This document shows positions 31,201 to 46,200 of a DNA stretch of 64,000 nucleotides, piece by piece (position 1 is the stretch's first letter; each line of letters begins with the position of its first letter). This stretch comes from Numida meleagris (Eukaryota > Chordata > Aves > Galliformes > Numididae). The stretch is from contig NC_034411.1 of assembly GCF_002078875.1 (NCBI RefSeq), positions 51,289,695-51,353,694 of the forward strand. Reading direction: 5' to 3'. Under the pieces are notes generated by a model. It made no database searches and was not told the DNA's origin. It saw only the letters and a list, made by a program, of their open reading frames with translations. The position numbers and the translations under genes are program-made.

Positions 31201-34200
31201 ATGGATAAATATTTGCAGAAGCAGGCCTTTAACTTCAGCTAGTGTAATAAGGAATATTTATTATCAGTACTTTCAATTTTGGTACAGTTTGGGAATCTTG
31301 ATTTAGCACGGGACTTGCTATTACACTGCCTACAGGAATTTTAATGGAAATAGCATGTTTTAGGAAGGGGACTTCAGTCACTGAATTGAAGGTAATAGTA
31401 CCTTGTACAGCATACTTCAAATCTACTGATGAAGAGGATGCATTAAAACAAAAGGTTAATGAAATTAAAGCATTATACAGTTCCAACCTTATCTGTACTC
31501 ATGAAGGAAAACAGCATAAGCTTTGTTCCCATGGTCTTCTTAATGTAAGCCTTACTTTTGACTTGAGGGAATTACAGTACTGATTTCCATATGACTTGGT
31601 GCTTAATCAAGGAATCTGTCAAAGGCAGTGGTGGCATGAGCACTGCCTTATTTAAATCAGTATATGAAGCGTATCTTTTTGTAGTTCACTTGCCATTTTA
31701 TGGCTCAAGGAATGTGATGTGAGACTGATGTGAAGAGGTGGCTGCAGTCCAAAAGATTTACGAGTCAGCATTTAAAAATCTAGATCCATCTAGTCTATTT
31801 AAATGAGTGTGGGCTTTTTGTTTGTTTTGTTTCTTGTAGAATTAATTATGCATTTGAATGGAGATTTCTATCAGTTTGTTAATGCAGTTAAAAATGGAGG
31901 GCTTGTGATTGTTTTTTCTTGGCACTTGGACCTGTTTTTCCTCATAGGAGTCTAATTAATCCTGTTGTAATGGTGAAGGAATGTGATCAAACTCTTCAGG
32001 TCACAGATGAGTTCCTTATATGTGATGGAAATGAAATATATCTGGTTTTAGCCTTCATATTAAAAAGTGAATAATTTCAGATGGGGTATGAAATATAGTC
32101 AACCTTATTTTCTCCTTTTTATTTCTGCATTCCTCATGTCCTTACTTCTTCTTGAACACCTGCTTCAATGCCTGTAAAGTGTGAGGTTTTTCTTCTCTAA
32201 GCTCTGTCACTGCACCTTTGTCTTGTTCTAGTGTTAAATTACAAGTACTGGTACAGGATTTCCTTTGGAAAGCACTGTTAGAAATTGTATTGGTAATTGG
32301 ATTAAAAAAGGTTCCTACTGGAGGCCAACTCCTAATTGTGATTGAGTGAAAAGTCAGGAGGGTCATGCTGTAATGGTAAGCAAAGGTAAGCAAACATTGT
32401 CTGCTGCTAAGCACGTTTTAAAAAGCAAAGATGATTGCCTGCCTGCTATTTCACCAGTAAAAAAGGTAGCCCACTTTTTTTCAGTCTCATATTTTCCATT
32501 TTGTATGTAAGTATGCTCCATCCCTTTAGCTGTTGTTTACGTAAAAGATTAACGCTAGAAAGTTAATATAACATTTTTGCTTTTTTTATGTAATGTATTC
32601 TAGCAGCTGCAAACAAGGGCATAATTGGCCAGCTCTTCACTGCCCATCAGTGATCAGATGCATTTTGTTCAGGAGTGCCGCTATTTTTTTTCTTACCGCT
32701 GGAAACCTGCAGATCATAAGTAATAAATTAACTGAAAATATTTTTAAAAGTACATTCCGCTGGGATGTTAAAAAGAGTATATTTGTAGAGCAGAAGGGGA
32801 GACTCTTTCAAGACATGAAAAGATGTCTCTGAGCACTTTAATTAATCTGTAAATATCGTTACTTAGGAATCCAAATAAATCACACTGCATGTCTGCCAGA
32901 GTAGATCATGCTTTTCACAAAAAAGATGAAATATGTGAAGCTGACTCACAAAGTTTATGTTTCCCCTCAGCGATAACATTAACTTCTATGTACTTCTGTC
33001 TGTTAACATGACTCACTAAGTTCTTCTGCTGTCTTTTGTGAGATGGGTGGCAGCAGAATGCATTGTACAGTGTTTCTGAGCTGTATCTCATCCAAGATTT
33101 TGCTGCCAAAAAAGATCTTGCTGCAGTATATATGCATTTTTAGCAATGTGTTAAGAGCTGGCTTTGCAGCCTTTGGTTTAAATGTTGTGATGTCAGGAAG
33201 GAAGGTGCACATAGAAAGTAGTGTTTTGACACCATCACCACGTAGATTACTTAGTTTAGTGCAGCTGCTTTATTTAGGGAGGCATGCTGACATCATTTGT
33301 CTGTATATACTCCTACGCTTGTACATGTAATGTATTTGACAGCTTAAAGGAAGAATTTTCAAAGGCAAAAATGTCAACTAAGTACCTGTTTTCTATTTCT
33401 CTAGAGCATTTCCTAATATATAATTGTCTAGAAGAGAGAGAAAGAACATATTTGAGGCTAAACCTGTCATTTGAAAAACTTCATTTCTTTTTCTCATTCT
33501 GATATAGATTTCATTGGAGATTTTCAGCTAGTTGCTTAAAATCCGATCGTCTGCTGCACTCTTGCTAATTTTGAAGAAAGATGAGAGGCATAAATACCTT
33601 TGACTTCTTTTTTAGTGGACTATAAAGTGAAGTGGAGATATGTGAGGAGATAAAATCCTGTGGAAATGGAACGTGCTGAGGGAATGTAAGGAGATAGCAT
33701 TAATATTGGAATGGAGAGTGATCAAAAACTGGACTGAATTCATTTTTAAAAGGAAAAGGTGGTCTTATGTGAAATATTCAAGTTAAAAAGGACAAAGTGT
33801 AAACGGAGTATCACCTTCTTTAAACAATAGCTCCTAACAGGCAACTCTGAAGTAATCTCACAAAATACAGGGGAAACAATTGTCGTGAGTTAAGTAGACA
33901 GGTTAAATACAGAAAGTGCAGCTCACTGTAGGTGTCAAGTACCAGAACTGCATTTCCTGGGTCAAGCTTGCTCAACTTCCATTAAAGCAGTTGGCTTCAC
34001 AAGAGCTTTTAAAAAACAAATAAGGACAGAAGTTATTTTTGTCTTGTTTCTCTGCCAAAAAGTTCTCCCTCCTCTGCCTCTCTTGTACAATCTAATAAAT
34101 AGGGCACTCAGCGCATATTGCTGCGAGCAACGCATTTCTAACATTTCTTCAAAAGGGTTCTTTACAGACTATTGTGATGATTTATGGCTATAATGGGACA

Positions 34201-37200
34201 ACATAATGATCTCATAAGAAATGCTTCACTTCTCACTCAAATGTTTATTCAGAGAAAAAAACTGTAAGGGAATTAGAGACATTTCTACAGTTGTGATGGC
34301 CTATTGCAGTTCTTAATGTTCTTAAATCACTTTCATAGAATCATAGAATGGTTTGGGTTGGAAGGGACCTTTAAGATCATCTAGTTCCAACCCCCTGCTA
34401 TAGGCAGAGACACCTCCCACTAGACCACATTGCTCACAGCCCCATCCAGCCTGGCCTTGAATGCTTCCAGGGAGGAAGCATTCGCAACCTCGCTGGGCAA
34501 CTTGTTCCAGTGTCTCACTACCCTCACAGTAAAGATTTTCGTCCTAATCTCTAGTCTAAATCTCGACCTGCTGGTCATGCTTCTCTTGATGCAACTCAGG
34601 ATACAGTTGGCCTTCTGGGCTGCAAGCACACACATTGCTGGCTCATGTTGAGTCTTTCATCAGCTGACACCCCCAAATCCTTCTCCTCAGGGCTGCTCTC
34701 AAGCCATTGAGAAGCTGTGTCTAAAGTTTAGAAAGGCCAAATACAAAGCAGGATTGTACATTAAATTATCTGTAAACGTTTAGAAGAGAAAAGAAGTACA
34801 GAAAAGGCTTTGTTGTTGTGAGAGCCCAGCAGCTGATGTGGCTGTTGATACAGAATGGAGGGGGAGTGCCAGACCTGTAGCCCTGACCACACCACAGGAA
34901 AGAAGTTTTCTGTTTTCTGGGATGTTTTTAGTCAGCCTTAGTGCTGGTCCCATTTATCATTCACTTTGCAGCTGCTGACTGAATGCAGCATGCTTTCTGC
35001 TACTTTGGGGCTCGTTGACATCAAGGACAAATTAGTGCAATTTTCCTCCCATTGTACCTCTATTAGTTACTTTTTTGTGATAACAGCTGTGGGCTCCTAT
35101 TTTAAGAAATAAGACTGGAGTTTGGTCTCCTACTCCAGATGTGCAAGGAGCTCCAGAGAGGGTGTAGCTTTGGTTCAGGCTTGACTGCTCATTTCATGGC
35201 TTTAAGTGTTGTTTGTTTTTGTCTTTTTCTAAATCCATTTAGCTATAGATGTTTTGGTCAGAGCAAATATAAACACCCTGAATACTGTTTAGCTCGTTTC
35301 AAAGGGGGTAGCCCAACAGTGTGCTTCATAATGCTGCTGCCAGGTGGATTTGTCTGGACTGAACGTGGTGACCGGTGCTAGGATAGTACTTTAAATGCTA
35401 TTTGCATAGGAACAGTTTCACTGCAAACTTAAAAAGCAGCAATATTTTTACTATAATCACAGTATTGGAAATGGTAGTGAGCTGTGGTTTTGAAAAGTTA
35501 AAGCTTCAGGAATTAATGGAGTAGTTATGGCTGTATTAAGGAATGTCTCTGTGTTGCAGCTTTCTCTTTTTCATTAGCATTGATATTTTCATAGTTAGCT
35601 CAGAAAAAACAATTTCATTAAAAAAAAATCCTCTTTTTTTCTCATGCTGTGGCTTCACAAATGCCTGTAGTGTCAGAAATTCTAAGTTGTGTTGAGAGCA
35701 GGAGATTTTCTGTGGAGGAGGGTTTAGGAAGCCAGGAATGCAGCTTCTTGCATTCTTTTGTGGGAAATGCTGGATAATAAAAATGAATTGCGTGGGAACT
35801 AAAAGAATCTCTCAGTAAATTCTTGTCAGCTAAAACTGTTGTTTTCCTTCCATTGAATGAACAATTACCAAAGGACGTAGCATCTACAAGTCTTAGAAAT
35901 GGAGAAAGTCAGTTTAAATTTTGCTTCTTATAAAAGTTACGTGCGCTAGTAACAGTAGTATCTGTCCTGATGGAAGGAATCAGAGCAATTTCTACCTGTG
36001 AATTTAAGTGTGTTTAAGTAGGGTTGTGCTTGGTACATCTCTTTCCATGTTAAGTGGTTAAGTCAGTAACTGACAAATAAGCAGAAGTGTTTGTCCTGTG
36101 GCTGGTAATGGTAGGTTTCTGCCACATGAGGTACTATTTGGATATGTAACACTTTTTTTTTTTTCCTTTGAAATGGCATTTTCAAGCTGAGAAAATGCCT
36201 AACTAAAAAAGTGAAGTGAAGGTAGCTCAGTTATCATTTCCATCACAAGCTTGATCAACGTAGTTGTCAGTTCATGTAAAATTGTAAGCAGCCTGGATCA
36301 AAGGGAGAGCGATAGGGTTGAGACAATGTGAGCAAAGAGATTTGAGATTGAAAGAAGAGATTCCCAAACGAAAGCTGATATTGCCTGCAAAGAGGAAAAC
36401 ATGAGGAAAGGTGTGTTTTGCTGTGTATAGCTTTGTGGTGAATAATTTATTAGATTTTAATGGAGACAGTTAAAAGATGAATAGCTGAATAGTGTTTTAG
36501 TAGCGTTAATTTTGCTTCGTGAGGCTCTAGGAACGTGAGGGGTTGCGCAGAGCTCTCTTGCTGCTCAGGACCCTGTGGCTACATCTGCACTGTGGGTGAG
36601 GATAGGGCAGGGCACAGGCATGAGCGCTGTCATTGGGATATTGCAGTGAGCCAAGAGCAGCGCACCCATCAGGGAACATCAGGCAAGGATGCAGCACAGC
36701 ATGACCCTGGCACTCCGGGGAAGGCTGCTGAAGACTGTGGCAGTGCTTGTACTCCTTGTCTCAGCGTCCCAGCCAGCCGGCTCTCTGAGCCTGTCACTAG
36801 TGATTTTCTATCCCTGAAGGTGACTGATAGTAAGGCATATATTAGTAGCGTTTCTATGCATTGCTTTCAAATTGTCATGAATTGAGTTTACTCTGAGCTG
36901 ATTAGTGTTGCAGGGTTTCACAGAAGCTATTGGCTTTCCTGCAAGAGAGCTGACCCCTTAGCTCTTCTGGAGGTTGCAAAGCAGAATTTAGTTGGGTATG
37001 AGCTACCATGGTGATAACTGATGTCACCTTCTACTCTTAATCTTCTATAATTATGCACATTCATGTGCAAAGAAGGAATAAACTATCACGTTATAAGTAT
37101 TTGTAATCCTCCGCTGCAGTGTTGTCTAGAAAAGTACAGAAAATGTGCTTTAAAACACACGAGAAGGAGAACACAGCATACCCTTGTTACAGCAAGAAAT

Positions 37201-40200
37201 ATGATGAACAGTTGTTTTTTTTTTTTTTTTTAATAAATACCACCTACGTTGGCCTTTATGCAATATTGAAGTCAGCAGAACAGAGCAGAATGAGTAAAAT
37301 CCGATCTCCCACCTTGTCCTGCCATCCCAATCCCCTGTGCCTACACAAATACTGTGACTCTGCTGAAAGCCAGCCCCAACTCTGGTTTTAGTGGCTTACC
37401 AGTGGTCTGGAATCAAGGGCTCTGCTGCTGACATTTCAAGAGCAAGACAGTTGTTGCAGTTCAGCTTGTCTGCATTTCTGAATGCTGGGCCACTGTGGAG
37501 TATTGGAGACTGGTCCTGCAAAATGTTTATTTTTGCTGTTTGAAACCTTGCTGCCCCAGACTGTCACCATGCCCTTAGCTAAATAGGGCCCAGTGACAGG
37601 CAATGGGCAGGTCAGCTATTGTTTCTGCTTTTGCGGAGCAATAAATCTTGGCTTACTTCTACCTTTTCTTACAAACTGGGTTTAGTAGGATGACATTGTC
37701 TCCGTAAGAGGCAAAGAGGCAAAAATTTAAGTGAATAAAACCGTTTCTTCCATGCAGAACCAGTGTTTTCAGAACAATTGTTCTGCTGCTGCTTAATTAC
37801 TTTATCATTTTAGAGAGGGTGAACAGAGATTGAAATCCTTCTGTGTACTAAAGATTGTGATGATGTTTTCAAGTTTCAATTTATCCTTGAGTTTTGGGGC
37901 CCTCGAGTTCAGCTGCTTCATGGTCTCAGCCTCTCCTTCACAACTGTGAGAGATAGAATAGTTTCTAACAATATTTGAGGTTGTCATCTAACAGTGTATG
38001 CTCTGTTTTGTGACCAAAAAGAAGTAAATCTTGAGAATTGGTAATACAGAATCTTTCTGAACAGCTAAACAAAGCCAGCTTCAGCAGAAACCTTTGTAGG
38101 CTCGATAACTTTAAAATTCAGAATTCAGTTGAAAAACCCACAGCAAAGAATGTCCTTAATCTCACAAATGACCAGCGCTTTATCAAATCTCCAGGGGGTG
38201 AAATCTGTTTTTGAGTAGCGATGTGACAGAAAGCTCATTGCACTTCATGAACTAAGAGGGAGGAATGCACTCTGATGCAGAAGAGGGTGGATAGGTATAA
38301 GTATTGTGGATTATTATGCAATTTTACTCACCTACAGTCAAAAGGAACTCAGAAATGCAAATGAACGTGGATGATGTGCTAGTGGTTTGCTTTTCTTTTT
38401 TGAAGCAAAGATGCTGTCCTCTGCTGGAGCCCTGTCAGCATTACGCATGACAGAACAAAGCGACATGGCTGTGTCCTCCTGTAACCCTTCTGTAACTATC
38501 GCCTTCTAGGTAACACTCGGCTGCACTTTCTGATCCTGGTGACGGGCTGTACGTCGGTGGGAAAAATCCTGGACGCTGAAGTTTACAAAATTACTGCAAC
38601 AGATTTCTGTCCTCTCCAGGAAGAAACAAAGGAAGAGGAGCGTGTAACAGCCTTGAGGAAAATACTGAACTCTGGGATGTTCTATTTCTCCTGGCCTAAC
38701 GCAGGCTCAAACTTTGACCTGACTGTGCGAGCTCAGAAGCAGGGTGATAACCACTATGAATCCGGTAACTCGTTCTTCTGGTTAGTACTGCATGTTTGTA
38801 TGCAAGTCTTCTGTCAGTCCCATCTGTATGTTATTGGTCAAACATCCTCAGAGAAAAAGGAACACGTATATTCCAGATGTGCCACCTTTCATTGTCGTGT
38901 CATTTTACATGACCTGTGGCCTTAGTGAATTCATTATAAAGCAGGGTTAAGAAAGTAACTTTCATTTAATTAAAATTAATCTGATAGTGAAATGCAGTTC
39001 TAATAACTGGAAATGTCTTAAAAACACAACAGAAACAAGGTTCATTGTTCACATTACAGAAATGCTTCTCTGCAAGTTATGGATAGTTTCCCCTCCAGTA
39101 ATAATTTGCTTTAAAAGTTATCTGACAGTAACCTATACTTGAACTTTTCATGAATCACATTATCTGTGCTGACATATCTTATATGCCTTAAAAATGTATG
39201 AGTTTAGAGACTGTAGTTTAATCCTTCAATAAAGTGTCCTAGTTTTTGTGTTGAAAACATCAATATTAATATGTTTGCAGCTCAGTGTAAATGTTGCACA
39301 GAAGGAGACTCTAGTGATCCGCTGCTCTGCAATTTTTATTGTGCCTATTAAGCAAAGTAAAAGTATTTCTTGTTGAAAATCTTAGTTGAGTGGAAAGGAA
39401 AACACAAGTGCTGGGTTTTATCTCATCTAAGTGGGTTCACCATGAAGACAGACTTTCATTACAAGTTCTGGCAGTGTAGATTTTTGATTTTGGTTTTTGT
39501 TCTGTTTTAAACAAAAAGGTGTACAGGAAACATAGCTGTACTGGAGATAAATCAGGTTGTGGCCTCAATATGTCTTGTGGTCTAAAGTAGGTGAATATAA
39601 AATAGGCAAAACAATTCATAATGGGTGATTAATATGAGAGAACAGTTCATTCAGGCTAAATAGTCTTTCCAGCTATGATGTTATTTCAGATGATAAGATT
39701 TAGAGTTGTTATTTTCACTCAGAAAGGAGATACATAAAACTTGCTTTTGACTTTGCTAATTATGCAAAATCAAAAAAGCTCTTCAAGCATGTCAAATCTG
39801 ATACATGATACAAATGAGCTGTGTTCCAGTGTAGAAACTCCAAAGGTGGCAGTATCTCCTAGTTAAAAAAAAAAAAAGAAAAAAAAATATCAACTTTGAA
39901 AGTAAATCTTTTTACCTGTATCATCTTTTGAAGCTTTTACTCTTGGAAAATAAGTATTTGAACCTTTCTTCTGAACTTTTCTTTGCTGTTTCTGGCTAAT
40001 CCAGCAGTAGCCCATGAAGGGGTTCCAGTGTAGAACAGGGATGAATGGTGACAACATCCCATTTAGCTCAAAAAGATGCTCCAGAGAAAATGTATCTTGA
40101 GGCATTTATGTGGTATGAGAAATTTCAAACCACACAAGCTTCAGACAACCTTAATTGAATTGAACCAATTGAACTGCAACAAAAAGAATGTACTGGAATT

Positions 40201-43200
40201 TGTCTGAGTCCTCACTCAAACTTCCTCTTTGAGTAGAGCTAGGAAAAAAAGGTGGAAGAGATACCACAAATTGTTTTAGAGTTGCTTTTTCAGTTACATG
40301 TTATTTTAAAAATGTAAGATTGACTTGCACCTTTTCAGAGAAATGCTGTACTTCATAAGAATAATTCTTTAGGAGTTTTCTGTAGTTGTAATAATTCTTG
40401 TAGAGATCTGCTGTGGAGCAATGAATGATTTTCTCTGCCTTCATCTGTGATGAAAGTTGCATTTTGAAAAATGGAATGAGGAAAAGATCATAATAGAAGA
40501 GACTAGCATCACTGTTAACCAGGCATGATAGGTTTTTTGGGTTGTTGGTCTTAAAATAAATTGAAGGTTAAAACAAACATTCTTCTAAATTTTAATAGCA
40601 ATTTTTTAGCAATATCTCCATTGACTTTTAGGTCCAGTTTCTGCTTGGAGTTTTCCTGGAGATCTTGATGTGTTTCAGAACAGAGCTCCATCCTGTAGTA
40701 TATGGTAACATCTAGGCAGCGCTATTCAAAAAGTAATTAGTTTAACAGCACTGTAATTTAAGAAAAAGACTGCTCAATATTTATGTATTTCTAGAGCTAG
40801 AAGAGACGACATTTGCATCCAAATTTATAAGGCTGGGGCCAGGGTGTATGTGACAGTAGGTGTACTATTAAAATTTGTCACACTTTTTTCACTGTAGCAG
40901 TACACAAGAATTTCCTCCTGATATTTCCTCATTTTAAGTAAGTTAAAACTACAGCAGAAAAGAGGTCACAAAATATAAACTGCTTAAATTAGTGATTGTT
41001 GTGTGATGGGATCCATGCCTGCCTTACTTTATCGAGTAAGATATTTGTATGTTGATGAACTTTGCAGGAACCAGCTACTACACATTCCCTTCAAACACTA
41101 CCAGGTGAACTGCTCTGACTGGTTGCTGAAAGTGATCTGTGGTGTAGTGGACATTCGCACTGTTTATGCTTCCCACAAGAAGGCAAAAGCCTGCCTTATC
41201 TCTCGGGTCAGCTGTGAGCGAGCTGGTGCCCGCTTTCACATTCGTGGGGTCAATGATGATGGACACGTGTCTAACTTTGTTGAGACAGAGCAGGTAAGTG
41301 AATGTATCCAATTGCCGTGAATAATTCAGTCCACTAGTTTAACTGGGGCAGAGTTTCCAAGAATTAAAGGAGTTCAGCAAGTTTTTTTTTCAAAGAATAT
41401 TTAAAATATTTTCCATGACAGATCTATTTATTCTTACCCATTAAATATTTATTTGCAATCTATTCGTTTTTTGTGTTTCTGGTTTTTCCATAGTTTTGAT
41501 TTTTTCCTGAATGTGAAAGTCACGGCCATTTGATATTGTGGTGAAGTATAGACATTGGTTTTTGAACAACTCAAAGATCTTTGTGTGTTAATGTGTGTGA
41601 AACCAGCATTTTTAACAAGGTTTTTGATTGCATGAAACTTGCTTAGAATTATTCGTGAGGACTGTGTACAAGTATTAAACAAAAGAATATTTTAAAATCT
41701 ATTCCAACATAAATGTTGTTTTAATGCATTCTGCATATGTTTTAAAGTAATCTTAAATTCATCATACTTTCCGTGCTGGTGTACATTTGATAAAACTAGT
41801 TTGAAAGAATTATTATAAAGCAATAGTCTCTATTCTTTCTTTCTTTCTTTCACTCTTTTAAAGTATCTCTGGTAGTCCGCACTACCAAGTTTGCTGGAAC
41901 AGCCATTAAAATCTCCCGCACTACAGTGGCATAACTAGTCCTACACTGATGTAAAAAAATTCTCTTAGGGATGCTGGAAGTGATTTTCAGAAGGACTGGA
42001 GCGTCTGGCTCTTGAGGAAGATACCTTGAACCATATAAATTCCTACGAATGCGTGGACTAGCATGTAAAGTTACTCCTATTTGCCTTGAATTAAAGCTGT
42101 CATCTCTTTCTGCAGTAAGTTTTTCAGCTTTAAATGAGGATGGTTACTAATTTCCTGCCTCACAGGGCTTTTGCCTCACTCACAGTGAGGACATTTATAA
42201 AAAGGTAGGTATTATGATGATTGCTGTATTATGATGAAGAGGAACTCCCACTGCTCAGATATATCATACTAGTCAGAAGGAAGCTGCCCAGCAAAGGAGC
42301 TGTGGTCACTAGAAGTAAAGTCATTTTTGAATACTAAAGAAAACAAACTAAAAACACAATCTTCTCACAGGCAAATTCCAGTGCGACTCATTTTGGAAGA
42401 GACTTTGCTTTACATGCCCCTTTGCTTTATGGAGCAATTCTCTCCAATGAGAGACGGATGATACAGCCTTTGTAAACATGTAGTAGAAACTTTATTTCCA
42501 GCTGTTGTTGAGAGGAAATACATGAGTGAAATGCATTCAACAGGCTCATTTGATTGACGCAGCAAAGCAAAATAACAGGTTGTTATTTTGCTGAACTTAC
42601 TACTTTGAAAATGAAGAAAAAGCACCGGACCCTGAAGAATCTGAAATCTTTACTAGCCAAAATAAGTGCTTTCCTTTTTGAATCAAAACTGAAATTACTA
42701 GCAGTCAGAAACATCATACTTAAAATACAGAAATGAATGTCTCCATAAGCGGAACAGATAGGTGGCTGGTAGCAGTCCTCAGCAAAGAACAAGGATCCAT
42801 TCATAAAGCTTACTTGTTTTCAGTATCTTTTGGGCAGCTCTGCAAAACAGTGTGTGTAGCATAGAATGTTTGTCTATATGTGTATATGTGTCTATATATG
42901 TGTATTCAGGTACAATGAAAGTGGACTACTTAGATGGTGCTCATAAGGGAAGGCTGGTGAGACCTCTCTACATGACACAGTTGAGTTTTTAGCTTTGCCT
43001 TCACCTTTTCCAGAAGAGTTATAGTTGTATCACTGTAAGACTATGCTAGACTGCTCAGGATGGTGTCCCACCTCATAAGTGTCCAAACTTGAGCACTGTA
43101 TTTCCTTGTGACATTGGCATTGTGTGAGTGTTGCAGCTTACTCAGTTCTGTCATTTCTGTTACCCCACTGCATGATGTAGACATATGTTCCAACACCTGT

Positions 43201-46200
43201 TTGCCCAAAATTCGGCAATCCTTTAAGATGTTGCCTTGATGTTACAGCTTTAAGATCTTCCCCTGGCTCTGCCTAAGGGCACATGTAGAACTACCTTAGA
43301 TGAAACAGTTCTGCATTGCTTAGCTGAAAGGCCTGGAGAAGTCACAGACTGGTATTGCCTGGTCTTCTGTGATGTTTAAGCCCCTTAAAATTCACATAAC
43401 ATGCGCAATATTACATACATGACTTTCTGTTCAGTGGTCAAAGTTCTTATTTGGGATGTGGATGGTTCTTTGCTTTTATCTCTTCTTCTCCCAATTTGCC
43501 TGCATTTTTCAGTAACCTGGCCTATAGGGCTGGAGCACTTCTGCTATGAAGACAAGCTGAGAGAGTTGGGATTTTCAGCCTGGAGAAGACAAGGCTCCAG
43601 GGAGACCTCGTAGCAGCCTTTCACTACCTAAAGGGGGCCTACAAGAAAGCTTCATCAGAGCCTGTAGGGTAATGGCTTTAAACTGAAGAAGATTAGATTA
43701 GATGTAAGGAAGAAATTATTCACTCAAAGCGTGGTGAGGTACTGGAACAGGTTGCCCAGAGAAGCTGTGAATGCCCTATCCCTGGAAGTGTTCAAGGCCA
43801 GGTTGGATGGGGCTGTGGGCAACTGGATCTGGTGGAAAGTATCCCTTCCCAAGGCAGTGGGGTTGGAACTTTAAGGTCCCTTCCAACCCAAACTGTTCTG
43901 TGATTCTAAGTTCTGCTTGTTGGATTGCAGAATCACAGAATGGCTTGGGTTGGAAGGAACCTTAAAGGTCATCTAGTTCCAACCTTCTGCTGTGAGCAGG
44001 GTTGCCATCCACTAGATCTGACTGTCCAGGACCCAATCCAACTTGGCTTCTACTGCAGTGCTTGGACCTCTAAAGTCAGCCTGTGAATCCTCTGCTAATA
44101 ATTCTCTTTTGTACCTCTGATTCTAAGAAACTGCAAGTCAGATCCTGCAGCATGTATGACTTTCTAGGGAGCTTGTCAGTGCATTGGGTAATGCAGATAG
44201 GTCTGCTCACCGAAAAGTGGAATTTTCCTCTAGGACTTGGAAAAAGAAAAAGGGACATACGCCATTTTAAGTAATAACTTGGTCTACTATTTTAGTTGAG
44301 TACCTTCTCATGAGCATTCATGCAAAGAATGTTGCCCAGGATTTGAAGAATTTGCTGAAATGCAAAGGAGATGTTAGAGAAGATTGTCAGCTTTCTTTTA
44401 AAATTGGTCTTGCACTCATGGCACTGCAGTTAACAGTTGTCTAATTATAAGGGAATACTTCTGCTGTTCTGCTCACTGGTTGGGTCAAAAGTTACTCTTC
44501 TACTCAGTTGTATTTTTGGAGTAGATTATGTTGCAAATTATTGGCATGAAAAATAGGATTGCCTTTTCATCTCAGTAGAAAGCCTGGGGATTGGCTCCTG
44601 GTGAATTGCAAAACAGCAGTTGGTTACTAATGCTTCTCTTGGCTGGGGCCAGGATAAGTTCTTCACAGGAACTGCTGTGCTTTGTTGCAATTAGCCAGGG
44701 GTTGCTGTGAGGTGGGAGGACTGAAGGCTTTTGATGGTTTTGCAATTGGTTAAGCAAAAAAGCAAGAGTAAAATGGTTGCAGGGTGCAAGGCTGGAGTAG
44801 GTTGAAAATTATAACAAGGACTTGCAATTCTAAAGGATTGTGTTTTTGTTTTTAAAGAAGAAAAGTAGTTTGCTGTTGCTAATGGTGATAAACACTGGTT
44901 CTACCAAAATGAGAATCCTAAAAAAGCAGAACTGGGCTAACCACTGGGATGCCTGAGATCCAGTTCAAGCTGGCATCCGCTTACTGTTAGGAAGGAAGAG
45001 TCCAAGAAAAAACTCTCTCCTACTTTCATAGTAGACTACTGACTAATCTCCTGTGAGGTAATATCTTGGCTGAATAACATTTTGTTTCCATTTGCTGCAG
45101 CCTTTACAGTATAATGGCATGCTTGCTCTGTACTTTCATGGATAAATAGCACCCTAGGATTTTGAAAAGCCAGGACTTTTCCCCCCTAAATAGGTATTAC
45201 TTCTAACATTTTTCTGTTTTTAGAAGAGGGAGAAACATTTAGTCTTATCTCCAGGCAGCTCTTTTATGCATGGATGGTATGCTTGTGTCTCCCACAGTGC
45301 TAGCCTTGTGGCATTTTAGCTCTGCAATGAGTCATTTTTGTGGGCTCACTTAACTGCTGTGACTCACAGTGTTTGAGAAGAAGGGGGGAAATGTTAAATA
45401 TCTCATTTACTTCTGCTTTTTGAAAACACACACACAAACACACAAAAAAAACAAAAACAAAAAACCAAAAACCCCAGCAATCAACAACAAACCCTCTACC
45501 GGTAGGTCTCTTGATATTTGATAATTTGGCTTGCATCTTTACAAAGAAAAAAAGAAAGAAAAAATAGCAGGATTGGCAAGCAAAATGAAACATGAAGGGA
45601 AGAACACTGAGGGCTTTTTTGAAATCTCTTAGTGTACTTCCAAGTTTGCTGCTAGTTTTTTTTTTTGTAATACATTGGCATACCCTTTCTAATTGCAGTG
45701 TTGCAATTGATCCTCAAGTAAAGTTTTAAAGTCAGTCAATTTCCCAGTGATAGTTTAAATGATACATTTTTGCTTTGTTCATATCTGTTTGACAGGTACC
45801 CACTGAGAACAAAGTTTGCTTTGTCAGGATTTCTCCTTCCTCGTCACTCTTTCTACCTCACCTAGCAATCTTCTGGAGCTGAGACTGTATCACATTCTTT
45901 TAATTCTTCTCTGCTGATAACGTTGAGAAGAAAGCATGCTTTCCTCATTTAGTTTGTGTGCTCGTCGCCGCTTGTATTTCAACTCCTCCCCTAGATATCC
46001 TCCAAAGATTGAGGGTAAACTCTTAATATCTTAGTACATAACTTAGGGGAACGACTCTGATTTACCCAAGATAAACAAAAGGTTTCAGTTGTTTTCCTTT
46101 TCATGGAACTGTTCAGCAAAGTATCTAAAATGGAAACCTTGACAAGGCATTAGAAGGAAATGTCATGGATTTGGATTAATGTTCCCTTTATTCCAATTTA

